Source: Oscillospiraceae bacterium NTUH-002-81 (lineage in GTDB: Bacteria; Bacillota; Clostridia; Lachnospirales; Lachnospiraceae). From it: DNA of 64,000 nt. Position 1 is the first letter of the stretch. Each line of letters opens with the position of its first letter. Positions 42,370-51,730 of the stretch are shown here, in pieces. Location of the stretch: positions 3,170,001-3,234,000 of the forward strand of contig CP136052.1 in the NCBI GenBank assembly GCA_032620915.1, in the 5' to 3' direction. The position numbers and the translations under genes are program-made. The notes beneath the pieces are model-generated. The model was not told where the DNA came from and ran no database searches. It was given only the letters and a program-made list of their open reading frames with translations.

Positions 42370-43845
42370 ATGGCAGTGATCAATTTCCTGAACTGGCTGG
42401 ACGGCATCTTATGGGGAACGCCGTTCCTGATTTTCTGTATGGTACTGGGGCTGTATTTCATGCTCCGGGGCGGCTTTTTCCCCTTCCGCCATTTCGGACA
42501 CATTTTAAAAAATACGGTATTCGAAAAAGCAACCCAAAACGACAAAAACGGCAATGGCAAGATTTCTCCTTACCGGGCATTCTGCATCGGTCTGGGCGGC
42601 GCCGTTGGTATGGGCAACATTTCCGGCGTAGCTACTTCTGTTGCTGTAGGCGGCCCCGGCGCCATTTTCTGGATGCTCGTCTGGGCATTTTTCGGCATGA
42701 TGCTGAAAATGGCTGAGATTTCGCTGGGCCTTTATTACCGTAGAAAAGACAGCAACGGCAAATACGTGGGCAGCGCCATGGATTACATGGAGCGCGGCAT
42801 CAAGGGTGAGCAGGGCAAAAAAATCGGCGGCCCGCTGTCCGTACTTTTCGCCATCGGCCTGTTCATGCAGTTCACCCAGGGCAGCGGCTCCTACACAGTC
42901 GCCGAGACACTGAACGCCTCCTTCGGATTTAACATCATGGCCGTGGGCATCATTTACACCGCTTTTGTTCTGTTTCTCATCATCCGCGGTGAAAACGCCA
43001 TCGGACGGATGGCAGAAAAGATTGTGCCCGTCATGTGCGCCATCTATCTGCTGGGCACCGTTGTCATCATTCTCATGAACATCACCAACGTACCCTCCAT
43101 GCTGGTGGGCATTTTCCAGGGCGCATTCTCCGGCACCGCTGCTGTAGGCGGATTCGCAGGCGCTGCAGTTTCTCTGGCGATCCGGCAGGGTGTTTCCCGG
43201 TCTATCTATTCTAATGAAGCCGGAAACGGTACTTCCCCGCTGATCCATGGTTCCGCGGACACGGTACATCCCATGCGCCAGGGCCTGTGGGGCGCCGTAG
43301 AGGTATTCGGCGACACCATCATCGTCTGCATGTGTACCGGCCTGGCCATCCTCGTCACGGATGTGTGGAGTTCCGGCACCCGGGGCGCGGCGCTGGGCGT
43401 GCTGGCCTTCACCGAAGCCTTCGGCCTGTTCGGCAAATATTTTGTGGGCATCATGACCATTGTCTTCGCATTTACCACCTCCACCACCTGGTACCTCTAC
43501 TACCAGAACATGCTGGAGTTCCTGTTCAAAAAATGGCCCACTGCCCAGAAAATCGCCCATCGGGCATTTTCCGTCATCTTCCCGCTGACCATGGTGGGTG
43601 TGTGCGCCTTCATCTATTTCACCGGTTCTGACGCGGGCCTGTTCTGGACCATCGTCAGCATTGCCACCGCCTTCCCGGTATTCTTCAACGGTATTGCGCT
43701 GTTTCTGCTCCGTGACAAGGTGTGGGCACTGCTGAAAGACTACAAAGCACGGTATCTGGGACTGGGTGAGGTTGACCCGAATTTCCATCCGTTTGCAGAA
43801 GAAGATCCTGTCGTCATGGAGAAAATCCAGAAAAATCTACGGTAA
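42370..43845 (+). CDS. AGCS-family sodium:amino-acid (alanine/glycine) symporter
   Basis: A 491-residue transporter with about eleven helices. The AGCS signature regions are present: GLGGAVGMGNISGVATSVAVGG (positions 74-95 of the protein), GAFSGTAAVGGFAGA and SIYSNEAGNGTSPLIHGSA. It imports a small amino acid with Na+. It follows the lyase gene by 29 bases in the same operon, so the pair may take up and degrade an amino acid, possibly a sulfur one or alanine. The operon ends at the terminator at 43866-43930. Confidence 0.92.
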   Translation: MAVINFLNWLDGILWGTPFLIFCMVLGLYFMLRGGFFPFRHFGHILKNTVFEKATQNDKNGNGKISPYRAFCIGLGGAVGMGNISGVATSVAVGGPGAIFWMLVWAFFGMMLKMAEISLGLYYRRKDSNGKYVGSAMDYMERGIKGEQGKKIGGPLSVLFAIGLFMQFTQGSGSYTVAETLNASFGFNIMAVGIIYTAFVLFLIIRGENAIGRMAEKIVPVMCAIYLLGTVVIILMNITNVPSMLVGIFQGAFSGTAAVGGFAGAAVSLAIRQGVSRSIYSNEAGNGTSPLIHGSADTVHPMRQGLWGAVEVFGDTIIVCMCTGLAILVTDVWSSGTRGAALGVLAFTEAFGLFGKYFVGIMTIVFAFTTSTTWYLYYQNMLEFLFKKWPTAQKIAHRAFSVIFPLTMVGVCAFIYFTGSDAGLFWTIVSIATAFPVFFNGIALFLLRDKVWALLKDYKARYLGLGEVDPNFHPFAEEDPVVMEKIQKNLR

Positions 43846-43865
43846 ACGCTACAGAATTTGTACAT

Positions 43866-43930
43866 AAAAAGGGCTGCGCATATTCTTCTCAGCATAAAAG
43901 AGGGAATAAACGCAGCTCTTGTTTTATTAT
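43866..43930. terminator. Bidirectional terminator between convergent genes
   Basis: A 10-bp stem (43869-43878 with 43911-43920) with a long loop is flanked by GTTTTATTATT on the plus strand and by five T on the minus strand, so it can stop transcripts from both sides. Confidence 0.7.
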
Positions 43931-44781
43931 TCCGCAAATCTGACACCGGACGGATTTCGACTCTCACAGGGCACCTTTGTCTGGCACAGCCCGCACCCAT
44001 ATCTTGGCGCATGGATTTCTCCCATTTTGTCCAGCCAGGCGCCGCAGAGCACATGATCCTTGCCTTTTTCCAGGCTGATGGCATCCACCGGGCAGCGGCG
44101 GACACAGGCCCCGCACCGAATACAGTTGTCATAAATCCCCTGATATGGCCGCGGGTCGGCAGGCAGTTCCTCGCTGATCAGGACGGACACAAAACGTCCT
44201 GCCATTCCTTTGTCGGTGATCAGCCCTTTGGACATCCCAAAGGTGCCCAGACCGCACACATACGCCGCATGCCGCTCCGACCAGTTGCTGCCGAAGGTTT
44301 TCTCACTGATGCCCGCATAGCCGGTGAAATTCCGGCCTGCCACAATTTTTACAAACCGGGCATCCAGGCCGGGCACGCAGGCCTCCAGCCCCAGTGCCTC
44401 CAGCCGTTCTTTCAGCCTGCGCATATAACTGTTCAGATATTCCTGCCCTTCAATCCGGCCATGCAGCCACAGCGGTGACGGGCCATCCGTGTATGTCCAG
44501 TTGCTTTTCTTCACAGCCTGGGTAAACGGAAAAAACAGGGACACCACAGTTCTGGCACTTTCCATCCACTCTGTCGGCGTCAGGAACCAGGGGCCCACCA
44601 CTTCCGGCTTTTTATATTCTGTGAACAATGCATCCTCTGCACTGCCAATACCCAAAAGTGGCGCCTCAAACAGCTTTTCCCCCATGACTTCCGGGCAGAG
44701 TGCCTGTGCCTCCGACACCGTATTGCCGGGACATTCCTCATAAAGTGCACGAATTTCCCGCAGCAGACCGTTTTTATCCAT
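43927..44781 (-). CDS. Double 4Fe-4S protein, epoxyqueuosine-reductase-like
   Basis: About 284 residues from the ATG at 44781 (AAGGAGGGGG upstream). The C-terminal region has CIRCGACVRRCPVDAI (first 4Fe-4S cluster) and further cysteines in VLCGAW, YGCGLCQTKVPCE (second cluster), as in QueG-like proteins. It is shorter than QueG (about 350-380) and lacks its C-terminal HEAT-like part, so it belongs to the shorter, uncharacterised relatives rather than true epoxyqueuosine reductase. It follows the AlgJ-like gene by about 100 bases and ends at the bidirectional terminator. Confidence 0.82.
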   Translation of the reverse strand: MDKNGLLREIRALYEECPGNTVSEAQALCPEVMGEKLFEAPLLGIGSAEDALFTEYKKPEVVGPWFLTPTEWMESARTVVSLFFPFTQAVKKSNWTYTDGPSPLWLHGRIEGQEYLNSYMRRLKERLEALGLEACVPGLDARFVKIVAGRNFTGYAGISEKTFGSNWSERHAAYVCGLGTFGMSKGLITDKGMAGRFVSVLISEELPADPRPYQGIYDNCIRCGACVRRCPVDAISLEKGKDHVLCGAWLDKMGEIHAPRYGCGLCQTKVPCESRNPSGVRFAE

Positions 44782-44879
44782 CCTACTCCCCCTCCTTAAA
44801 GAGGCCTTACATACACCTGACGTTTGCTTCTGATTTTTCTTGCAGTTGTTTTTCCACGTATCTACGCTTCTTCCCATTC

Positions 44880-46235
44880 TTATTGAAAATCAAACAGATC
44901 GGCATGATAGCCCACCGGCGCAGTGATGGCCTTGGGGTTGTACATGACCACCACGATATCCGGGCGGGTCTCTTCCATATATTTTTCCAGACTGCCGTTG
45001 AAATACCGAAGATCAATGACGTCCAGCTCGGAAATGGCCGTCGCCAGGAAAGGGGCGGTAGTCAGGCCGAAGGAATCCTTGAGTAATAATACCCGTGGTG
45101 TCCCTGTGGTTTCGCGGTTGGTGACCTCCACCAGTGCCTGATCGTCCCGGAAATAAGCCGCATAGGGATTCCGGTTGTAGTAATCAGCCACCAGCTGGCT
45201 CTGATCCATGAAGGTATGGGTAAAATCGCCCTCATAAATCCTGCCGGAGCCGACAATCTTCATGGTAAAATCCGTGGAAAATTTGGGTGTCAGCAGGTTC
45301 ATATCATCCAGCGGCACATAGCCAAGACCGGTTTTTTTGCCCAGTGCGCCCAGGAAAATATGCTCATAAATCTTCTCGTCGTAGGCATCCTGACTGCACT
45401 TGTCGGCATCAAAATCGGTGCCCAGACGTGCATTCATGGTTTCCAGAATTTTCCGGGCCGCCCACAGGCCGGTTCTTGGCTTCCAGTGATGATCGGAGGC
45501 ATAAAAGGCGCTGTCAAAATCCATATTCTTGACAATCTCATCCCGCAGATCCAGCACGGAATAGCCATCTGTGGTCAGGGCTTCCGTCAGCCGGTCTGCA
45601 TTTTCATTGGCGTAGTCCTCCACGCCTGCTGGCAGCTGGTTATCGTATTTGTTGATCTTGTTGGGTGTCTGCACGTAGAGAAACTGCGCACCCAGTTGAT
45701 CCGCATAGTCGGCCAGCCCTTCCAGATTGGAAATACATGTGTGGGCTTCTTCGTCGGTCAGGCGATCGCTTAAAAACGTCAGCAGGCCGTTGTTCAGCTT
45801 CACCACCACGTCGTCACCGTCAATGACCTGGCTGCCCAGCAGCTTCTGGATCTGGATGTACACCTCGATAAAACGGATGCGTCCCGGCACCTGCTCGTTG
45901 GCCGCGTCCTCGATGATGCTGATCTTTCCTTTCAGATTGGATTCCACTGACTGGATTTTCTCATAAATGCCGCCATTGTTTTCCGCATCTGCGGTTTCAT
46001 CGAAGGGATAGGTTTCCGCAAAATTCACCGGTTCTGTCGTCTTGTCCGGCCCCTGTGCGGTGGCTGTCTCCGACATGGAGGCTTCATTTGCGGCATCGTT
46101 CTTCCCGGTGCCCGGCAGGGAAATGCCGAGACGACGGCAGACAGACGGCGCCGCCATGCCGAATAACATGGCAAACAGGATGCCCACAAACAGGACGATC
46201 ACAGCAATTTCATGTTTATTATAGCGTTCTTTCAT
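44880..46235 (-). CDS. DHHW/AlgJ-like SGNH-fold acetylation protein
   Basis: A 451-residue protein with an N-terminal membrane anchor (residues 9-33), a Ser/Thr/Glu-rich linker to about residue 90, then an extracytoplasmic SGNH-like domain. FYASDHHWKPRTG holds the DHHW motif (Asp and His catalytic pair), and LLLKDSFGLTTAPFL supplies the serine. This is the layout of AlgJ/AlgX-type and DHHW-family proteins that transfer acetyl groups to polysaccharides with a partner MBOAT protein. That partner is encoded directly upstream. The ATG has AAAGGAAATC before it. Confidence 0.87.
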   Translation of the reverse strand: MKERYNKHEIAVIVLFVGILFAMLFGMAAPSVCRRLGISLPGTGKNDAANEASMSETATAQGPDKTTEPVNFAETYPFDETADAENNGGIYEKIQSVESNLKGKISIIEDAANEQVPGRIRFIEVYIQIQKLLGSQVIDGDDVVVKLNNGLLTFLSDRLTDEEAHTCISNLEGLADYADQLGAQFLYVQTPNKINKYDNQLPAGVEDYANENADRLTEALTTDGYSVLDLRDEIVKNMDFDSAFYASDHHWKPRTGLWAARKILETMNARLGTDFDADKCSQDAYDEKIYEHIFLGALGKKTGLGYVPLDDMNLLTPKFSTDFTMKIVGSGRIYEGDFTHTFMDQSQLVADYYNRNPYAAYFRDDQALVEVTNRETTGTPRVLLLKDSFGLTTAPFLATAISELDVIDLRYFNGSLEKYMEETRPDIVVVMYNPKAITAPVGYHADLFDFQ

Positions 46236-46263
46236 ATGATTTCCTTTCGGTAGGCGCTTCGCC

Positions 46264-47671
46264 TTAGAAGGTAAAATATATAAACGGATTATAAGTCCCT
46301 TTTACCATGTAGGTGACAGCCAAAGCGAAGACGACAAATGCCGCCAGATGGATGCCCGTCTGTACCCAGGGCTTGCTCCGATCCACCTTTTTGGCCAGAA
46401 CCTGCCCCCCAGGGGATGCAGGCCAAGATGGCGGCCGCCAGATAGACACCGTATTCTTTCAGGTAGAGTGCACAGCTGGCATCAGTAAATCCTGCGCAGC
46501 CGACACCGAACATGTTGCCGATGTATTTCAGAGCCAGGGGCAGGTTGTCTGACCGGAAGATGGTCCAGCCCACGACGACGATGATCAGGGTATACACCCG
46601 GGAGAGAGGCAGGGGCTTTTTGTCCCGGCCGCTCATTTTTTCGATGGTGAGCACCACGAAGTACATGAGCCCCCAGAGGATGAACGTCCAGTTGGCGCCG
46701 TGCCAGATGCCGGTAAGCAGCCACACCACAAACAAATTGAAAATGTGCCGCGCCCGGGAGCTGACCCGGCTGCCGCCCAAGGGAATGTATACATAATCCC
46801 GGAACCAGCTGCTCAAAGAAATGTGCCAGCGGCGCCAGAATTCCGTGACCGTTCTGGAAATGTACGGATAATTGAAGTTTTCCAGGAACTCGAAGCCGAA
46901 CATTTTGCCCAGGCCGATGGCCATGTCGGAGTAGCCGGAGAAGTCAAACAGGATCTGCAGGGAATAAAAAATCGCCCCCAGCCAGGCGGCACCGAAGGAC
47001 AGATTGCGCTCCGCAATGGCGCCGAAGCAGGCGTCCGCCCCCAGGGCCAGCGTATTTGCCAGCAGGATCTTTTTCCCAAATCCATAAATAAACCGCAGGA
47101 TGCCCTCGTAAAAGCCGTGCAATGTCTCCTGCCGGTGGCCGATCTGCCAGGCAACGGTCTCATAGCGGACAATGGGCCCGGCGATGAGCTGTGGAAACAG
47201 TGCAATGTACAATCCCACATTGAGCGGATTTTTCTGCGCTTCGCCTTTGCCCCGGTGCACGTCCAGCACATAGGACATGGCCTGGAACGTATAAAAGGAA
47301 ATGCCCACCGGCAGCGCGATCTGCGGAACGCGGATGTCTGACCGGAACAGCAGGTTCAGATTGTTTACGGTAAAATTCAGATACTTGAACAGAAACAGAA
47401 CGCCCAGGTTGTACACCACCGTCACGAGGAGCACGGCTTTTTCCCCGGGCCGGTTCCGGAAACGATCCACCAGCAGGCCCAGCCCCCAGTTGACCACAAT
47501 GGAGAGCAGCATGAGCAGCACATAGAAAGGCTCGCCCCAAGCGTAGAAAAAAATACTGGCCAGGAGCAGAAACACGTTGCGGAACTGCCTGCTCCTGATG
47601 ATTGGATTATAATAGACCGCCAGAACCAGCGGCAGAAATACGAACAAAAAGATGGTTGTGGAAAATAACAT
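46264..47671 (-). pseudogene. MBOAT O-acyltransferase (AlgI-like), frameshifted near the end
   Basis: A membrane-bound O-acyltransferase. The first 420 or so residues are intact: about ten helices, YVLDVHRGKGEAQ, GYSDMAIGLGKMFG and VWLLTGIWHGANWTFILWG with the catalytic His. The frame breaks at six C on the plus strand (46405-46410). With one base fewer the protein continues in the frame that ends at 46264 (GQVLAKKVDRSKPWVQTG, a last helix, YNPFIYFTF), the normal C-terminus; the written frame instead runs to 46289 with a nonsense tail. It passes acetyl groups across the membrane for the AlgJ-like partner. The break is likely a sequence error. The ATG has AGGAG upstream. Confidence 0.85.
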
Positions 47672-47680
47672 ACAAAACTC

Positions 47681-48427
47681 CTATCTCCTGATGAACTGCG
47701 TGAACAGACGCAAGATCCGGCAGGCATCCGTAAACCAGGCAAAACGCACCTGATTTTCCTTCAGTCCCCGGTGCCCCTCCACCAGAGATACCCAATATGC
47801 CTTGAGGCTGCTGGTACTCGTTCCGCCGTAATCCATCTCAATGAGCGTTTCCGGGATGTAGGACAGGCGCACTTCCCCGTCCTTCAGAATGCGTACCATG
47901 TATTCATAGTCTGCTGAGCAGACGTAATCGGTCTTATACAGGCCGAATTTTTCGTAAACCTCCCGTTTCAGATAGAGCGTCGGGTGTCCCGGCATCCAGC
48001 CGAAACGGATGTTGCCCTGGCCCTGCCGCCAGGTACGGATGACCTTATCTCCGTCCTTGTACACCAGATCCGCGTGCACGCCGTCGGTGCCCTCCCGCCG
48101 GATCACATCCACCATCCGGGCGATCACGTCATCCCCGGTAAAATGGTCGAAGCAGCAGCCGATGAGATCACCGGTGGCCAGGCGCACGCCCTTGTTGATG
48201 GCGTCATAAATGCCTGCATCCGGCTCCGAGATCCAGCGCAGCCGCCCGCCAAAGGCCGGTTCCATTTCTTTTAAAAGGTCGATAGTGCCGTCTTTGGACG
48301 CCCCATCCACCACAATGTACTCAATATTTTCATAGGTCTGCCGCAGCACCTGCTCCATGATCTGCCGCAGGTGAGCAGCATCGTTGAATGTCGTTGTGAT
48401 TATCGACACTTTCCAGTTATCGTTCAT
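47681..48427 (-). CDS. GT2 glycosyltransferase
   Basis: A 248-residue GT-A enzyme (WcaA-like). VSIITTTFNDAAHLRQIM, YIVVDGASKDGT and ISEPDAGIYDAINKGVRLATG are typical of the family of small GT2 enzymes in colanic-acid-like loci. GCCFDHFTGDDVI carries an Asp-Asp site at the position of the DxD. No membrane helix. Adds one sugar to a lipid-linked chain; donor unknown. Lies three bases after the GT4 gene and nine before the MBOAT gene, in the same operon. Confidence 0.88.
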   Translation of the reverse strand: MNDNWKVSIITTTFNDAAHLRQIMEQVLRQTYENIEYIVVDGASKDGTIDLLKEMEPAFGGRLRWISEPDAGIYDAINKGVRLATGDLIGCCFDHFTGDDVIARMVDVIRREGTDGVHADLVYKDGDKVIRTWRQGQGNIRFGWMPGHPTLYLKREVYEKFGLYKTDYVCSADYEYMVRILKDGEVRLSYIPETLIEMDYGGTSTSSLKAYWVSLVEGHRGLKENQVRFAWFTDACRILRLFTQFIRR

Positions 48428-48430
48428 CCG

Positions 48431-49648
48431 TCACCCCTGTTTGTCTGCTTCCAGGATGTCCTCATACAGCTTGATATATTCCCGGAAACGTTCTTCTTTA
48501 TCATACTGTCTGGATTTGAGAATGCAGCTTTCTTTTAAAACCGGCGACTCCTCCATATCCAGAATGGCTACCAGCAGCGCATCCACATCTCCCTTGGGCA
48601 CCACCTTGCCGCAGCTGGCATCGATGGCTTCCGGGCTGCCGCCGGTGGCAAAGGTGATCACCGGTGTGCCGCAGGATAACGCCTCCAGATTGGTGGTTGG
48701 GAAATTATCCTCATAGGTCGGGTTTACATAAATATCCGCCAGTGTGTACCACTGGGCCAGTTCCGAAGGCTTCCCTGTCCGCGGAATGCCCAAAATCTTT
48801 TCCGGCAGCTTCTTGCTCTGCCGGTCACTGACCCCCACAAGGACGATCTGGTATTCCTCCGGCAGACGACTTGCCAGCTGAAGAAATACATCCAGCCCTT
48901 TTCGTTTTTCCCAGATATTGGCAACACCCAGCAGCACCTTTTTCTCCTGCAGGCCATATTTTCTGCGAAAGCGCCCTTCCATAGGAGAAAATACCTCCCG
49001 GTCGATGCCGTTGGGAATGACTTTCACCGGGTATTTTTTCAAAAAGGACTGCCCCACCAGATCTGCCAGCCACTGAGACGGCGTCACAATGGTGAGATTA
49101 GGTACCTTCGTAAACGCCTTTTCCTTGCGCTTGTAATTTTCCCGGCTGTTATCCTTAAAAATGGCGTACGGGTAGGCCGTCCGGTGCTGGGGACAGTTCC
49201 CGCAGCCTTCCTTCCACCGGTCACAGCCCGCATAATCAAAATAAGCACAATGGCCCGTAAAACTCCAGCAATCGTGCAGTGTCCATACGACCGGGATCCC
49301 GGCCACCTTCAGATAATTGAACAGCATCTCCACGTTGAGATAAAACCCGTGGATGTTATGCAGTTGGATCACATCCGGCTGATATTCATTGATGCAGGCG
49401 ATCATCCGCTCGGTCACTTTTTCGGAAGCAAATCCATGCTCGCCCTTGAAAAAAGTAGCCAGCACGTGCTGTGCCATGGACAGGTTGTTGCCCACGCGCA
49501 CGGCTCCCTCCAGACCCTCCGGCGCTTTTCTTCTGCCGTAGAGGATCTCACAGTCGTGCCCTTCTTCTTTCAATGTCAGCATCAGATCTGTGGCAATTCT
49601 TCCGACACTGCCGCTGCCACAGACGGTATTTATCTGCAAAACCTTCAA
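48431..49648 (-). CDS. GT4-family glycosyltransferase
   Basis: About 405 residues from a TTG at 49648, where the protein begins LKVLQINTVCGSGSVGRIA, the usual opening of this subfamily; the longer frame reaches 49798 but covers the structured leader of the opposite gene and has no ribosome site. A cysteine-containing region CWSFTGHCAYFDYAGC is common in the group. The donor domain has LLGVANIWEKRKG and PTYEDNFPTTNLEALSCG with E-x7-E spacing. Head of the minus-strand operon down to 43927. Confidence 0.87.
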   Translation of the reverse strand: MKVLQINTVCGSGSVGRIATDLMLTLKEEGHDCEILYGRRKAPEGLEGAVRVGNNLSMAQHVLATFFKGEHGFASEKVTERMIACINEYQPDVIQLHNIHGFYLNVEMLFNYLKVAGIPVVWTLHDCWSFTGHCAYFDYAGCDRWKEGCGNCPQHRTAYPYAIFKDNSRENYKRKEKAFTKVPNLTIVTPSQWLADLVGQSFLKKYPVKVIPNGIDREVFSPMEGRFRRKYGLQEKKVLLGVANIWEKRKGLDVFLQLASRLPEEYQIVLVGVSDRQSKKLPEKILGIPRTGKPSELAQWYTLADIYVNPTYEDNFPTTNLEALSCGTPVITFATGGSPEAIDASCGKVVPKGDVDALLVAILDMEESPVLKESCILKSRQYDKEERFREYIKLYEDILEADKQG

Positions 49649-49687
49649 AATGTTATCACCAAAACCCTTTTCTGTCGTCACTTTAGA

Positions 49688-49696
49688 TGTTATACT
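49688..49696 (+). promoter_or_regulatory. Extended -10 promoter of the fucosyltransferase-like gene
   Basis: TG at 49688-49689, one base, then TATACT (49691-49696). No good -35 is visible, as is common for extended -10 promoters. The start would be near 49703, giving a leader of about 148 bases. Confidence 0.5.
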
Positions 49697-49702
49697 AAAT
49701 TT

Positions 49703-49850
49703 GAGACCCGCCGAGACATGAGAAAGTAGCGATTTACGCAGTAAATCAGCGAATTTCGAATGTCGGATGGATTGCGGGAGCAGCATGCTGCGAAGCAATC
49801 CGATGGCATCAAATCAAGAAAATTCATTCCTACTACAAAGGAGAGAAACT
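49703..49850 (+). promoter_or_regulatory. Highly structured 5' leader
   Basis: The leader contains several stems: GACAT (49715-49719) with ATGTC (49760-49764), GATTTAC (49731-49737) with GTAAATC (49741-49747), and GGATTGC (49769-49775) with GCAATCC (49795-49801), the last closing over the perfect palindrome GCAGCATGCTGC (49780-49791). Its ATGAGA...GCGAATTTCGAATG layout loosely recalls the dispersed element at 23881-24041. Regulation is inferred. Confidence 0.45.
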
Positions 49851-50636
49851 ATGATTATAATACAACCTTCCGGGGGTTTATGCAATAGAATCCGTTCCAT
49901 TAATTCCGCCGCCACCCTGGCCCGGAAAAAGGGCGTTCCCTTAAAAGTGCTCTGGCTGAACGCGCCGGAACTGAACTGTCCCTTTGAGGAATTGTTCCTC
50001 CCCACAGACGAATTTGAGCTCATCAACATCCACTCCCTGAACAACCCGAAGAAGCTGTTTTTGCAGCTCACTGCCAGACAGCGCTTTAATAATGAAGACA
50101 TCCTGAAAAATAAGACCGGCGATATGCTGAACGAAGATTTCTACGAGAAGCTTTCGGATTCGGTGTATATTTTTACGTGGGAGCAGTTCTACCCCACCGA
50201 GGACTACCATCTGTTCCGGCCCACGCCCCAGATCCAGGAGAAGATCAACGCCATCACCGCAGATTTTTCTTCTCACATGATCGGTGTGCACATCCGCCGG
50301 ACAGATAACGTGACCGCCATCGGCAAAAGCGGCACGGACGCTTTTATCCGGGCCATGAAGGCGGAGATCGCCGCCGACCCGGAGGTGCGGTTCTTCCTGG
50401 CCACCGATGAGAAAAAAGAAGAAGCCATTCTCCGGGAACATTTTGGGGAAAAGCTTCTTACAAACGAAAATCGGGTCATCGATCGGAACAGCGTCCAGGG
50501 CATGCACGACGCCATGATCGACCTGTTCTCTCTGGCCGCCACCGACAAGATCCTGGGCAGCTACTGGAGCTCCTTCACAGACGTGGCCGCCAGCATGCGG
50601 GGCATCCCGAAAGTGATCGTCGGAGAGGATGCCTGA
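49851..50636 (+). CDS. Fucosyltransferase-like glycosyltransferase
   Basis: About 261 residues from the ATG at 49851, which follows AAAGGAGAG. MIIIQPSGGLCNRIRS is a glycine-rich opening shared with O-fucosyl/alpha-1,6-fucosyltransferase-like enzymes, and HMIGVHIRRTDN carries the HxRRTD donor-binding motif of GT11/GT23/NodZ-type fucosyltransferases. KILGSYWSSFTDVAA is the usual C-terminal motif. GDP-fucose as donor is likely by family but not certain. The gene stands alone on the plus strand between two minus-strand operons, with its own promoter and a structured leader. Confidence 0.8.
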   Translation: MIIIQPSGGLCNRIRSINSAATLARKKGVPLKVLWLNAPELNCPFEELFLPTDEFELINIHSLNNPKKLFLQLTARQRFNNEDILKNKTGDMLNEDFYEKLSDSVYIFTWEQFYPTEDYHLFRPTPQIQEKINAITADFSSHMIGVHIRRTDNVTAIGKSGTDAFIRAMKAEIAADPEVRFFLATDEKKEEAILREHFGEKLLTNENRVIDRNSVQGMHDAMIDLFSLAATDKILGSYWSSFTDVAASMRGIPKVIVGEDA

Positions 50637-50663
50637 CGAATCGTGCCTTTGTTCACAGTCTGT

Positions 50664-50697
50664 CAAAATTGCTGTCGAAAAAAGAACGGCAATGAAA
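50664..50697. terminator. Weak bidirectional terminator
   Basis: An 8-bp stem with one G-U pair (50668-50675 with 50686-50693) between convergent genes; the minus strand continues TTTTG, the plus strand has a T-rich but broken tail. Confidence 0.45.
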
Positions 50698-50699
50698 CT

Positions 50700-51730
50700 T
50701 TACTTTAAGAATAATCTCCCGCACACGTAGCACACGGGATACAGATGCAGCCGAATGAGCAGCAGGTATACCCGCACGGACAGCGGCATGCTTTCCATAT
50801 GATACGCCTTCCGGGTTTTCACAAACTCCGGATGCTGACAGATCCCCCGGATCCTGGCAATGACAAAGGATGCGGGAGCCTTTTTATTTTTCACAATGAC
50901 GCTGCGGATGGCCATGATGGACAGGATGAGAAAATCATTTTCGATCTGGGTGGAAAAAATCATACACATCTTTGACCTTGGCGATCCACCGGATGCGATA
51001 TTTGGTCAGCGCAATTTTTTTTCATATAATCCGGGTCGTAGCCACCGGTCATGGAACCCTCGTTGATCCAGTAATGATACGGATAATAATCCGGCAGAAA
51101 ACTGATCCGCTGAGCGTCGCAGAGTACGGAAAAGGTCAGCTGCAGATCCTCCCCCACTGTCACCCGGTTGTCGCAGTATTTGCTGTTTTTACGCACCAGA
51201 GACGTGCGGTACAGCTTGGTCACCCGGGCCGCCTGAATCGTCCGTCCAAAGAAGGTGCCGTTGTTGATGAGCACCGGAAACAGCTCCTGCCGGATGGCCT
51301 GCCGGTCATAAGATTCCCGGGACAGCCGGGATGTCTCCACCGTTTTTTCCCGGGAGCTATCCTCGTAATCGTACACCAGGCCGCAGATGGCCATGTCCGC
51401 ATCGTGGCTTTCCGCCGATGCCAGCAGTTTTTCAAACATGTCTGCATCCACCCAGTCGTCACCGTCCACAAATCCCACATAATCCGCCGTGGCGGCTTCC
51501 GCCCCAGCCTTCCAGGCGGAGGTAAGACCGCCGTTTTCCTTATGGATCACCCGGATCCGGGCATCCTCTTTTGCCCAGGCATCACAGAGTGCCCCGGAAT
51601 TGTCCGGCGTACCGTCGTCCACCAGGATGATCTCCATATCCTCCAGCGTCTGGCTGCGGATGCTGTCCACACATCTTTTCAAATATTTTTCCACGTTGTA
51701 CACCGGTACAACCACACTCACTCTGCTCAA
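50700..51730 (-). pseudogene. GT2 glycosyltransferase with two frameshifts
   Basis: The GT-A domain (to about 51020) is intact: VSVVVPVYNVEKYLKRC, ILVDDGTPDNSGALC, YVGFVDGDDWVDADMF. The frame then breaks at eight T on the plus strand (51015-51022) and again at six A (50954-50959). Removing one base at each joins the domain through MKKIALTKYRIRW and KVKDVYDFSTQIEND to the tail frame that ends at 50700 (YVCGRLFLK), for about 342 residues, close to the size of its two tandem paralogues. The start is a TTG at 51730, overlapping the previous gene's stop, with GGAGG upstream; a GTG at 51721 is an alternative. Both breaks may be sequence errors. Confidence 0.82.

Noticed and set aside
42505..43788. 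427-codon frame opposite the AGCS transporter, and similar frames opposite 14481-15776, 16051-17148 and 6302-7342
   Set aside because: All lie exactly opposite clear genes, show low-complexity Gly/His/Asp-rich composition and lack start signals.
43927..44781. Epoxyqueuosine reductase (queG) assignment
   Set aside because: Only about 284 residues and missing the C-terminal extension of QueG; the two Fe-S clusters alone do not fix the function.
46264..47671. Phase variation of the AlgI-like gene through its six-G tract
   Set aside because: Six bases is short for efficient slippage and the break fits the window-wide +1 homopolymer pattern better.
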